Source: CADEED01 sp035765415 (GTDB lineage: Bacteria > Pseudomonadota > Gammaproteobacteria > Steroidobacterales > Steroidobacteraceae). From it: a DNA stretch of 64,000 nucleotides. Position numbers and translations under genes: made by a program. Under the pieces are notes generated by a model. The model made no database searches. It saw only the letters and a program-made list of their open reading frames with translations, and was not told the DNA's origin. Each line of letters starts with the position of its first letter. Position 1 is the first letter of the stretch. The stretch lies in NCBI GenBank assembly GCA_035765415.1, contig DASTXR010000052.1:29359-93358 (forward strand), given 5' to 3'. Below are positions 1 through 8,508 of the stretch, piece after piece.

Positions 1-228
1 GCGGAGGCGCTCGCCATCTATCGCTGGTTCATGCCGCTGCTGCACCTCGACACCATTCCGACGCTGGTCCAGTGCATCAAGCTCGCCGAGCAGCTCATGG
101 GCCGCGGATCGGAAATGGTTCGCGCCCCGCGCCTGTGCCTCGACGGCGAGGAGCGCGCCTGGGTCGAACGCCTGGTGCGCGAGGCCGTGGCGACGCGCCC
201 GCCACTGCAATCCGACAAGTCGCCATGA
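1..228 (+). CDS. DapA-family aldolase, C-terminal fragment
   Basis: The reading frame is open from the first base and stops at 226-228, leaving about 75 C-terminal residues. The text (YRWFMPLLHLDTIPTLVQ, then KLAEQLMGRGSEMVRAPRL) resembles the C-terminal helices of the dihydrodipicolinate synthase / N-acetylneuraminate lyase family. The catalytic Lys and Tyr of that family lie upstream, outside the window, so the substrate cannot be judged; a lysine-pathway DapA or a sugar/hydroxyproline-derived aldolase are both possible. Its stop overlaps the start of the next gene (ATGA at 225-228), implying translational coupling. Confidence 0.7.
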   Translation, partial: AEALAIYRWFMPLLHLDTIPTLVQCIKLAEQLMGRGSEMVRAPRLCLDGEERAWVERLVREAVATRPPLQSDKSP

Positions 229-1091
229 GCCTGGCGGCGCAAGCGCTGCTCGGCCTTCTCGGCCTGCTGGCGGCGTTCTTCATCTGGCGCTGGATCGCCA
301 TCGAGCGCCGGCGCCCTCGCGAACCGGCGCCGCCACGCGGCCTGCTGCATTCGGCAACGGGCTTCGTCACGAATTTCTTCGACACGCTGGGCGTGGGCTC
401 CTTCGCACCCACCACCTCCGTCTTCAAACTACTGCGACTCGTGCCCGACGAGCGGATCCCGGGCACGTTGAACGCCGGGCATGCGTTGCCGACCATCGCG
501 CAGGCACTCATATTCATCGCCGCGGTCAGCGTCGATCCCGTGACACTGGTGGCGATGATCGGCGCCGCGGTGCTGGGCGCCTGGGCGGGCTCCGGCCTGG
601 TGGCGCGACTGCCCAAACACGCCATCCAGATCGGCATGGGAGTGGCGCTGCTGTGCGCAGCCGCATTGTTCGTGCTCGGCATCGTCGAATGGATTCCGGC
701 CGGCGGTGACGCGCTGCGACTGCGCGGTCCGTTGCTCGCGATCGCCGTGGGCTGCAACTTCGTGCTGGGCGCGCTGATGACGCTGGGCGTCGGGCTGTAC
801 GCGCCCTGCCTCATTCTCATCAGCCTGCTCGGCATGAACCCCATCGCCGCCTTTCCGATCATGATGGGTTCGTGCGCGTTCCTCATGCCCGTGGCCGGGC
901 TGCGGTTCATCGCGGCGCAGCGCTACGACGTGCGCGCGGCGCTGGGACTCGCGCTCGGGGGCATTCCCGGCGTGCTCATCGCCGCGTTCATCGTGAAGCA
1001 GCTGCCGCTGTTGTGGCTGCGCTGGCTGGTGGTCGCCGTGGTGACGTACACGGCCATCGCCATGCTGCGCTCCGCGCGCACGCGTCCCTGA
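225..1091 (+). CDS. TauE/SafE-family membrane permease
   Basis: A 288-residue, very hydrophobic protein with about eight membrane segments. The motif FVTNFFDTLGVGSFAPTT near the N terminus and the second glycine-rich repeat (GCNFVLGALMTLGVGLYAPC) are the two half-repeats of the TauE/SafE (sulfite/organosulfonate exporter, DUF81) family. Members move small organic anions across the inner membrane, but substrates are rarely known. I chose the ATG at 225 because it overlaps the upstream stop as ATGA; a longer frame reaching back to 72 only reads an alternative frame of the upstream gene. It converges on the DUF6496 gene with an 18-base gap. Confidence 0.85.
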   Translation: MSLAAQALLGLLGLLAAFFIWRWIAIERRRPREPAPPRGLLHSATGFVTNFFDTLGVGSFAPTTSVFKLLRLVPDERIPGTLNAGHALPTIAQALIFIAAVSVDPVTLVAMIGAAVLGAWAGSGLVARLPKHAIQIGMGVALLCAAALFVLGIVEWIPAGGDALRLRGPLLAIAVGCNFVLGALMTLGVGLYAPCLILISLLGMNPIAAFPIMMGSCAFLMPVAGLRFIAAQRYDVRAALGLALGGIPGVLIAAFIVKQLPLLWLRWLVVAVVTYTAIAMLRSARTRP

Positions 1092-1109
1092 CACCGCGCA
1101 ACGGGCGAA

Positions 1110-1334
1110 CTACTTCTTCTTCGCGGAAGACTTTTTCGCCCGCGTGCGCCTGCGTCCGGGGGCCGGTGGCACTTTGCCGCCGGCGCGACGCGCTTCGGAC
1201 AGGCCGATCGCGATCGCCTGCTTGCGGCTGGTCACTTTCTTGCCGGACCGTCCGCTGCGCAACGTGCCTTCCTTGCGCTCGTGCATCGCGCGCTTCACCT
1301 TCTGCTCGGCTTTCTTTCCGTATCGGTTTGCCAT
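1110..1334 (-). CDS. DUF6496 small basic protein
   Basis: A 74-residue, Lys/Arg-rich protein starting MANRYGKKAEQKVKRAMHE and containing GKKVTSRKQAIAIGLSEARR, the hallmark of DUF6496 proteins. The C-terminal tail is a run of Lys/Arg/Ala resembling histone H1-like nucleic-acid-binding tails. A strong ribosome site (GAGGAGG, complement of 1341-1348) sits just upstream of the ATG. Its function is unknown; the composition suggests nucleic-acid association, which is inference. It is transcribed divergently from the GH3 gene. Confidence 0.85.
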   Translation of the reverse strand: MANRYGKKAEQKVKRAMHERKEGTLRSGRSGKKVTSRKQAIAIGLSEARRAGGKVPPAPGRRRTRAKKSSAKKK

Positions 1335-1476
1335 GGAAACCTCCTCGTGCGGCTACCATGCCCGCCACCGCCACCGGGGCGCTGTAGGCTGACGCCCACG
1401 CATCGCGTACGCAGCGAGCGGCGCGAATCGCCGAAGCGACTTACAATCCCGCCCCTCGTACACCGGGACCCCATAC

Positions 1477-3738
1477 ATGCGCCTAACTGCCCTGATCGCG
1501 CTTGCCGCCCTGCTGGCGAGCCCCTGCTTCGGCGACTCACCCGCCGCGGATCCGCGCGACACCGCATTGCTCTCGCGCATGACACTCACCGAAAAGGTCA
1601 ACCAGCTCATGCTGCTCAGCAAGGGCACCATGACCGGCCCGGACTCGGCCGGCCGGCCTAACAAACCGGCGGAGGACCTGGCGCGCGAAGGCATCGGCTT
1701 CCAGATGTCGGCGTTCGAATGGTCGGCGGCGGACATCAACCGCATCCAGCGCATCGCGGTCAAGGAGTCGCGGCTCGGCATTCCCGTGGTGTTCGCGACC
1801 GACATCATCCATGGTTACTGGACCGTCTTTCCCGTGCCGCTGGGCTTGAGCGCCACCTTCGATCCGGCCGACGCGCGAACGGTAGCCGCCATCTCCGGCC
1901 TCGAAGGTTATTCGCATGGCCAGCGCTGGACGTTCGCGCCCATGGTCGATCACCCCGTCGATCCGCGCTGGGGCCGCGTCGTCGAGACTTTCGGTGAATC
2001 GCCGCTGGTCAGCAGCGACTACGCAGTGGCGACCGTGCGGGGCTTTCATGGCTCGCTCGCGCAATTGCCGGGAAAACCGGCGCCCGCCGATTTCGGCGTG
2101 GCGAGCTGCCTCAAGCACTACCTGGGCTACGGCGCCGTGCAGGGCGGCAAGGATTACGCGTACGTCGATCTCACCGAACGCAGCATCCGCGAATTTCACC
2201 TGCCGCCGTTCGCGGCTGGCGTCGCGGCCGGCGCGCCTTCGGTGATGCCGGCATTCACCACCGGTCCCGGGGGAGTGCCGATGTCCGCGCACCGCAAACT
2301 ACTCCAGGACGTGCTGCGCGGTGAGCTCGGCTTCAACGGCGTGCTCGTCTCCGACTACGCGGGCATCACGGAGATGCGCAACCACGGCACCGCCGCCGAC
2401 GATCTCGAAGCCGCGGTACAGGCGCTGCGCGATGGCACCATGACCATCGACATGGAAGACGGCGTCTACTATGCGCAACTCGCGCGCGCCGTCACCGCCG
2501 GCCGACTGCGCGTCGAGGAAATCGACCGCGAAGTGCTGCGCGCGCTCGCGTTCAAGCGGCGTCTCGGCTTGTTCGAGAAGCCGTATGTTCCCGAAGACCT
2601 CGAGAAACGCGTGCGGGTTTCCGAGGCGCATCGCGCGGCGGCGCGCGAAATCGCACGCAAGTCCATCGTGCTGCTCAAGAACGACGCCAACCTGCTGCCT
2701 TTGAACGCCAGGCGCATTCTCGTCACGGGGCCGCTCGCCGACGCGCGCGAAGACCTGCTGGGGCCCTGGCATGCGCGTGGCGAGGCCAAGGACGTCGTGA
2801 GCGTGCTCACCGGCATTCGTGAACGTGCGGCGTCCGGCAAGAGCGGCGTCACGGTGAGCTACAGCGAAGGCGCGAAAATCGATGGCAAGGGCAAGGCGGT
2901 CGAAGGTGATCCGCAGCGCATCGCCGCCGCCGCGAGTGAAGCCCGCAACAGCGACCTCATCGTCGCGGTCGTCGGTGAACGCGAATCGCAGAGCGGCGAG
3001 GCGAAGAATCGCGCGTATCTCGATCTGCCCGGCGGCCAGCAGGCGCTGATCGACGCGCTGATCGCCACGGGCAAACCCGTGGTCGTGGTGCTCATCACCG
3101 GTCGCGCCCTCGCCGTGCCTGCGCTGGTGGAAAAATCCGGCGCGCTCGTGCACACGTTCTTTCCCGGCATCGAAGGCGGCCACGCGCTCGCGGACGTGCT
3201 GTTCGGCGATTACAACCCCGGCGGCAAGCAGCCCGTCACCTGGCCCCGCAGCGTCGGTCAATTGCCGATTCACCACTACGACCCACCCAACGGCCGGCCT
3301 AACATCCCCGAGCGCGGCGACTACAAGGCGCACTGGCTGGATGAGCCGGACGAACCGCTGTTCGCCTTCGGCTTCGGGCTGTCGTATACGCACTTTTCCT
3401 TGAGCGCACTCGAGTTGCCGAAACGCATCACGCGCTCGGAGTCGCTGACGGTGCGCGTGCGCCTCACCAACAGCGGCGGCCGCGCCGGCGACGAAGTGCC
3501 GCAACTCTACATCCGGCCGCGCGTCGCTTCCGGCGTGACCGGCAAGCGCCTGCAGGCCTATCGGCGCGTGCACCTGGCGGCCGGCGAATCGCGCGTCATC
3601 GAGTTCTCGCTACCGGCCAGCAGCCTCGTGACGATGAATTCGCAGGATCGCTGGGCGCTCGAAAACGGCACCTACGAAGTGACGCTCGGCACCAGCGCGC
3701 AAGGCGGCCTCACCGGCACGTTCGAGCTCGCGAACTGA
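1477..3738 (+). CDS. bglX: Periplasmic GH3 beta-glucosidase (BglX-like)
   Basis: A 753-residue exported glycoside hydrolase of family 3. Residues 1-19 form a signal peptide (RLTALIALAALLASPCFG). The N-terminal barrel carries DPRWGR (162-167), KHYLGYG (213-219) and VSDYAG, whose Asp293 matches the GH3 nucleophile. The alpha/beta sandwich follows (ARKSIVLLKND onward) and a fibronectin III-like domain closes the protein. GH3 enzymes of this layout remove glucose from the non-reducing ends of beta-linked oligosaccharides in the periplasm. The neighbouring TonB receptor and GH144-type protein make beta-1,2-glucan fragments a plausible substrate (inference). A TTACAAT at 1441-1447 could be a -10 element. 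The symbol reflects similarity only. Confidence 0.92.
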   Translation: MRLTALIALAALLASPCFGDSPAADPRDTALLSRMTLTEKVNQLMLLSKGTMTGPDSAGRPNKPAEDLAREGIGFQMSAFEWSAADINRIQRIAVKESRLGIPVVFATDIIHGYWTVFPVPLGLSATFDPADARTVAAISGLEGYSHGQRWTFAPMVDHPVDPRWGRVVETFGESPLVSSDYAVATVRGFHGSLAQLPGKPAPADFGVASCLKHYLGYGAVQGGKDYAYVDLTERSIREFHLPPFAAGVAAGAPSVMPAFTTGPGGVPMSAHRKLLQDVLRGELGFNGVLVSDYAGITEMRNHGTAADDLEAAVQALRDGTMTIDMEDGVYYAQLARAVTAGRLRVEEIDREVLRALAFKRRLGLFEKPYVPEDLEKRVRVSEAHRAAAREIARKSIVLLKNDANLLPLNARRILVTGPLADAREDLLGPWHARGEAKDVVSVLTGIRERAASGKSGVTVSYSEGAKIDGKGKAVEGDPQRIAAAASEARNSDLIVAVVGERESQSGEAKNRAYLDLPGGQQALIDALIATGKPVVVVLITGRALAVPALVEKSGALVHTFFPGIEGGHALADVLFGDYNPGGKQPVTWPRSVGQLPIHHYDPPNGRPNIPERGDYKAHWLDEPDEPLFAFGFGLSYTHFSLSALELPKRITRSESLTVRVRLTNSGGRAGDEVPQLYIRPRVASGVTGKRLQAYRRVHLAAGESRVIEFSLPASSLVTMNSQDRWALENGTYEVTLGTSAQGGLTGTFELAN

Positions 3739-3765
3739 CGCTGCTGCACTGCGTCGCGGCCCGTG

Positions 3766-3813
3766 GACTAACTAGTCACGCGCTGTCGGACGACGCCACC
3801 CTCACCCGGGGTG
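3766..3813. promoter_or_regulatory. Two short palindromes in the GH3-TonB receptor gap
   Basis: The 215-base gap holds GACTA-AC-TAGTC at 3766-3777 and CACCC-G-GGGTG at 3803-3813. Neither is followed by a T-run, so they are poor intrinsic terminators. Their position upstream of the TonB receptor would suit an operator for a sugar-responsive regulator, but no regulator gene lies nearby. Confidence 0.25.
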
Positions 3814-3953
3814 TCATTCCTACACGCCGAAACCAGATTCCGCGCGCGCGGAGTGTGAGAATCGCCGCATAGCTAGCATGTCGGCTTATCACAACGCTGC
3901 AGTGCGATGTGCGTGTTGCCGCCGTGCAAACGACGAACACGAGTGGGGCTCAC

Positions 3954-6935
3954 ATGAATCATTCCCGAGCGGTTTTTCCACGTTCAATCCTGGGCGCGGC
4001 GATCGCCGCCGTGCTCACGGCGCCGGCGATTACCTGGGCGCAGTCCGCGGACGCCACGCTGCGCGGCAAGGCGCCTGCCAACACCGCCGTCACCGCGAGG
4101 AACGTGGCCACGGGCGCGACCCGGCGCACGCAGGCGAACGCTGAAGGCAGCTACACGCTCGCCGGGCTGGCGCCGGGCACGTACCGCGTCGACGCGGGAC
4201 CGGGTACAGAGACGACGGTGACGGTGAGCGTGGCGTCCACCGCGACGCTCGACCTCACCGCTTCGAGCGGCGCCGTCGAGGCTCCCGAGGCGCCCATGCA
4301 GGAAATCACCGTCGAGGGCCGGCGTCTCCAGGAGGTGCGAACCTCGGAGGTCGGCGCGACGGTGTCGCAACACCAGATAGAGACGGTGCCGCAGATCACG
4401 CGCAACTTCCTCGAGTTCGCCGACACCGTTCCGGGAGTCGTTTTCGAAGTCGACGGCAGCGGGCGCACGAAAATCAGCGGCGGCGCGCAGAACCGCAATG
4501 GCGTGAATCTCTACATCGACGGCGTGGGACAGAAAGGTTACGTGCGATCGGGCGTGAGCGGCCAGGCCGGCGACACGCAGGGCAATCCGTTCCCGCAACT
4601 CGCCATCGGCGAATACAAGGTCATCACGTCGAACTACAAGGCGGAATACGACCAGATATCGAGCGCGGCGATCACCGCGCTTTCGCGCTCGGGCACCAAT
4701 GAATTCAGCGGCGAGGCGTTCGGCACCTACTCCGCGGACAACTATCGCGCGCGCACGCCGGGCGAGATCGACTCGGGCCGCAAGGCCGAGTCCGAAAGCA
4801 AGGAATACGGACTTGCATTCGGCGGACCCATCATCCAGGACCGCCTGCACTTCTTCCTGACCTATGAAGCCAAGCGCTTCGTGACTCCCGTGAGCGTGCT
4901 GACGGCATTCGCGCCGGACAACGTCGCCGCCCAACTACCTGCCGAGGCACGCGCGCAGCTCGGAGCCTCCTCCGTCGATTTCGAGGAAGACCTGTTCTTC
5001 GCCAAGCTCGACTGGGCGGTTTCCGAGCGCGACAGCCTGCAGCTCTCGGCAAAAATCCGCGACGAGGTCAGCTCCGGCGACCGCACCGGTGTAGGCATCG
5101 CCCGCAGTGCGACGGTCGACACGAACAACGACGACACCCGCCTGGAGTTCTCCTGGAAACACAACGCTGACGCCTGGCTCAACGAAGTGCAGCTCACCTA
5201 CGAAGACGCGTTTTATATTCCCGAGATCACCAGCCAGGGCGTCAACGGATCCGTGTACACGTGGTTCGACGGTCAGGATCGGAACGTGCTGGCGGTGGAC
5301 GGCGCCGACCCGCGCGCGGGCCAGAACAAGGGCCAGAAAGGCTGGGCGATCGCCGACATCATCACTTTCTCCGACCTCGCCTGGGGCGCTGGCGACCACA
5401 ACATCAAGGCCGGCGTGAAGTACAAGGACGTCGACCTCACGGCCGCGGACTCCATCCCCGGCAATCCCGTGTTCTATTACGACGTGACGGCGGCGGGCAC
5501 GGCCACCATTCCGTGGAAGACCGCGTTCGCGCTGCCACTCGCGGGCTTCGACTCGGAGGTCACGACCAATGACAAGCAGTTAGGCCTGTTCATCCAGGAC
5601 GACTGGACCGTCAACGATCACCTCACGTTGAACCTCGGCGTCCGCTGGGACGTCGAGTGGAACGAGTCGTATCTCGATTTCCAGACACCGCAGTTCCTGC
5701 TGGATGCTCTCAACACGGAAGTCTCGCCGGGTGTGACGTACGGCCAGTCGCTGGGCCTCTCCTCCGACCCGAACGTGGCCATCGACATCAACGATTACAT
5801 CAGCACGGGCAACAATCGCGATCCGAAAACCGACTCATTCCAGCCACGACTGGGATTCTCCTACGACCTGGGCGGCGACCAGGCGCACGTGATCTTCGGC
5901 GGCGCGGGACGCGCCTACGACCGCACGTTGTACGACTACCTGCAGCTCGAACAGACCAAGTTCGCGCTCGCGACCGCGGAAGTCCGCTTCAATACCGTGG
6001 ACCATCCCTGCACGCTGAACGGCACCAATTGCGTCACCTGGGATCCCGCATACGCCAGCAATCCCGATGCGCTGCTGGCGCTGCTCGCCGGCAGGGCGGG
6101 CGAGGTCAACCTCATCAACAACGATCTCGAGGTGCCCTACTCCGATCAGTTCAGCCTCGGCATGCGCAATCGCCTCGCGGACTGGAACACCAGCGTGTCG
6201 GTCACGCGCGTGCTCAGCAAGGACGGCTTCGTGTTCACGATGGGCAATCGCTATCCGAACGGCGATTTCTGGCAGAACCGCGGCCAGCCCTGGGGCAACT
6301 CGCCACCCGGCCTCGCCGGCGTGCTGCTGGTCGGCGACACGGGCATCGAGACCAGGAGCACGCAGTTGCTGGTGTCGGCGGACAAACCGTTTACGCAGGA
6401 ATCGCGCTGGGGAGCTTCGTTCGCCTATACGTTCACGGATGCGGAGCACAATCGCGACATCAACGAGCACTATCTATTCGACGAATCCTCCATTCATATC
6501 TTCCCGTTCATCAAGTCGAACGCCGCGGCCGAACATCGCGTGGTCGCCACGGGCTCCTTCTCGGCGCCATGGGGCTTCACGCTCGCAGGCAAACTGACCT
6601 GGGCGTCGCCGATTCCGCACAACGTGATCTCCTGTTATGCGGGCACGGCCACCTTCCCCACCGGCGCACCGTGCAACCCGTTCGCCGTCGACGTGGACGG
6701 CACTACCGGCTACCAGTCGCTGGACCTGCAGTTCACGAAGAACTTCGAGGTCGGCGATCTGGGATCGATGTACCTGCGTGTCGACGCACTCAACGTGACC
6801 AACGAACGCAACCTGGTCGATTTCAGCGATACCACGGGACCCGACGGAATCATCGTGAGCAGCAGGTACGCGCCTTTCGGCAACATCACCGGCGTGCCGC
6901 GGACGATTCGCATGTCCTTCGGCGTGAAGTTCTGA
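3954..6935 (+). CDS. Oar-like TonB-dependent outer-membrane receptor
   Basis: A 993-residue receptor. A signal peptide (to about residue 28, ending TWAQ) is followed by a carboxypeptidase-regulatory-like beta-sandwich (TARNVATGATRRTQANAEG, then YTLAGLAPGTYRV), a TonB-box-like EITVEGRR, a plug domain (ITRNFLEFADTVPGVVF; NLYIDGVG) and a long beta-barrel ending in a terminal Phe (RMSFGVKF). Such receptors import oligosaccharides or other large solutes using TonB energy. The ATG at 3954 gives a clean signal peptide; the frame stays open upstream to 3909 but that extension lacks export features. The next gene encodes a halogenase, a pairing often seen in carbohydrate TonB loci of Proteobacteria. 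Confidence 0.93.
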   Translation: MNHSRAVFPRSILGAAIAAVLTAPAITWAQSADATLRGKAPANTAVTARNVATGATRRTQANAEGSYTLAGLAPGTYRVDAGPGTETTVTVSVASTATLDLTASSGAVEAPEAPMQEITVEGRRLQEVRTSEVGATVSQHQIETVPQITRNFLEFADTVPGVVFEVDGSGRTKISGGAQNRNGVNLYIDGVGQKGYVRSGVSGQAGDTQGNPFPQLAIGEYKVITSNYKAEYDQISSAAITALSRSGTNEFSGEAFGTYSADNYRARTPGEIDSGRKAESESKEYGLAFGGPIIQDRLHFFLTYEAKRFVTPVSVLTAFAPDNVAAQLPAEARAQLGASSVDFEEDLFFAKLDWAVSERDSLQLSAKIRDEVSSGDRTGVGIARSATVDTNNDDTRLEFSWKHNADAWLNEVQLTYEDAFYIPEITSQGVNGSVYTWFDGQDRNVLAVDGADPRAGQNKGQKGWAIADIITFSDLAWGAGDHNIKAGVKYKDVDLTAADSIPGNPVFYYDVTAAGTATIPWKTAFALPLAGFDSEVTTNDKQLGLFIQDDWTVNDHLTLNLGVRWDVEWNESYLDFQTPQFLLDALNTEVSPGVTYGQSLGLSSDPNVAIDINDYISTGNNRDPKTDSFQPRLGFSYDLGGDQAHVIFGGAGRAYDRTLYDYLQLEQTKFALATAEVRFNTVDHPCTLNGTNCVTWDPAYASNPDALLALLAGRAGEVNLINNDLEVPYSDQFSLGMRNRLADWNTSVSVTRVLSKDGFVFTMGNRYPNGDFWQNRGQPWGNSPPGLAGVLLVGDTGIETRSTQLLVSADKPFTQESRWGASFAYTFTDAEHNRDINEHYLFDESSIHIFPFIKSNAAAEHRVVATGSFSAPWGFTLAGKLTWASPIPHNVISCYAGTATFPTGAPCNPFAVDVDGTTGYQSLDLQFTKNFEVGDLGSMYLRVDALNVTNERNLVDFSDTTGPDGIIVSSRYAPFGNITGVPRTIRMSFGVKF

Positions 6936-6987
6936 CGCCGCGAAAGCTTTGCTGTTAGAGGCTGCGAACGGTGCCACAATCGGCGCG

Positions 6988-8508
6988 ATGACCGACGAAC
7001 GACTGAAAAGCATCGTCATCGTGGGTGGTGGCACCGCCGGCTGGATGGCGGCGGCCGGTCTCGCGCACACGCTCAAGGGCAGCGATTGCGAGGTGCAGCT
7101 CGTCGAGTCCGACGACATCGGCACGGTGGGCGTCGGCGAGGCCACTGTGCCGCATCTGCGCGCGTTCAACGATTCCCTGCGCATCGATGAAGTGGAGTTC
7201 GTGCGCGCGGTGCGCGGCACTTTCAAGCTCGGCATCCAGTTCGTCGACTGGGGCCGCATCGGCGACCGGTACGTGCACGGGTTCGGCACGATCGGCCACG
7301 AATATCGCGGCCTGCCTTTCCATCAGTACTGGCTGAAGCTGCACCTGCAGGGCAAGGCGCGCGATCTCGGGGAATACTCGATCAACACGGCCGCCGCCCC
7401 GGCCAACAAGTTCATTTCCGGCGCCACCGACGTCCCGAAGGGTTCGCCATTGTCCCAGGTGGCCTACGCCTATCACTTCGACGCGGGGCTGTACGCACAA
7501 TACCTGCGGCGCTACGCCGAGGCGCGCGGCGTCAGGCGCATCGAGGGCGAAGTGGTCGATGTGCAACTGCGTGGCGAGGACGGCTTCATCGAGTCGGTGA
7601 CGCTGAAAAGCGGCGCGCGCCTCACGGGCGATCTGTTCATCGATTGTTCCGGGTTTCGCGGCCTGCTGATCGAGCAGGCACTGAAAACGGGTTATGAAGA
7701 CTGGACCCACTGGCTGCCCTGCGATCGCGCGGTGGCCGTCCCCTGCGAGAAAACCGGGCCTGCGACGCCATACACGCGTTCGACGGCGCGGGCGGCGGGC
7801 TGGCAGTGGCGTATCCCGCTGCAGCACCGTACCGGCAACGGCTATGTCTACTCGAGCGCGCACGCCGGCGACGACCAGGCCGCCTCCACGTTGTTAGCCA
7901 GCCTCGATGGGCGCGCGCTCGCGGAGCCCCGGGTGCTGAAATTCGTCACCGGCCGCCGCGCGAAGATGTGGTCGCGCAATTGCGTCGCGCTCGGACTGGC
8001 CAGCGGCTTTCTCGAACCGCTGGAATCCACCAGCATCTATCTCATCCAGTCGGGGATCGCGCGCCTGATCCAGATGCTGCCCGACCGGCACATGAACCCG
8101 GTGCTGCAGGATCGTTACAACGCCGAGGCGGCGTTCGAGATGGAGCGCATCCGCGATTTCCTGGTCCTGCACTATCACGCGACCGAGCGGCGCGACAGCG
8201 AGTTCTGGAAATATTGCGGCACGATGTCGATCCCGGCGTCGCTCGAACACGTGATCCGCCTGTTTCGCGACAGCGGCCGTTTCTACCGCAACAGCGACGA
8301 GATGTTCGCGCTAACCAGTTGGGTGCAGGTCATGGTGGGCCAGAACATCATCCCTCGCGCCTATCATCCCCTGGTCGATGGCGTCGCGGCTGCCGAGCTC
8401 GAGAAGCTCGCCGAAAGCGTGCGCGGCGTGATCGGAAGCTGCGTCGCCGCCATGCCCGGGCACGAACAGTTCATCGAGCGTTGCTGCAAGGCGCCGGTGG
8501 CCGCATGA
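6988..8508 (+). CDS. Flavin-dependent tryptophan halogenase family protein
   Basis: A 506-residue protein with FAD-binding GGGTAGWM (13-20), Lys80 in GTFKLGIQF, the halogenase signature WQWRIP (272-277) and PLES with Glu346-Ser347. These positions match the catalytic Lys79, WxWxIP and Glu346 of PrnA-type halogenases almost residue for residue. The enzyme would use FADH2, O2 and halide to form HOCl and direct it to an aromatic substrate. Relatives beside TonB receptors form a large group of unknown substrate, so tryptophan itself is not implied. I chose the ATG at 6988 because it sits just before the FAD motif. Its stop overlaps the next start (ATGA, 8505-8508). Confidence 0.9.
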   Translation: MTDERLKSIVIVGGGTAGWMAAAGLAHTLKGSDCEVQLVESDDIGTVGVGEATVPHLRAFNDSLRIDEVEFVRAVRGTFKLGIQFVDWGRIGDRYVHGFGTIGHEYRGLPFHQYWLKLHLQGKARDLGEYSINTAAAPANKFISGATDVPKGSPLSQVAYAYHFDAGLYAQYLRRYAEARGVRRIEGEVVDVQLRGEDGFIESVTLKSGARLTGDLFIDCSGFRGLLIEQALKTGYEDWTHWLPCDRAVAVPCEKTGPATPYTRSTARAAGWQWRIPLQHRTGNGYVYSSAHAGDDQAASTLLASLDGRALAEPRVLKFVTGRRAKMWSRNCVALGLASGFLEPLESTSIYLIQSGIARLIQMLPDRHMNPVLQDRYNAEAAFEMERIRDFLVLHYHATERRDSEFWKYCGTMSIPASLEHVIRLFRDSGRFYRNSDEMFALTSWVQVMVGQNIIPRAYHPLVDGVAAAELEKLAESVRGVIGSCVAAMPGHEQFIERCCKAPVAA

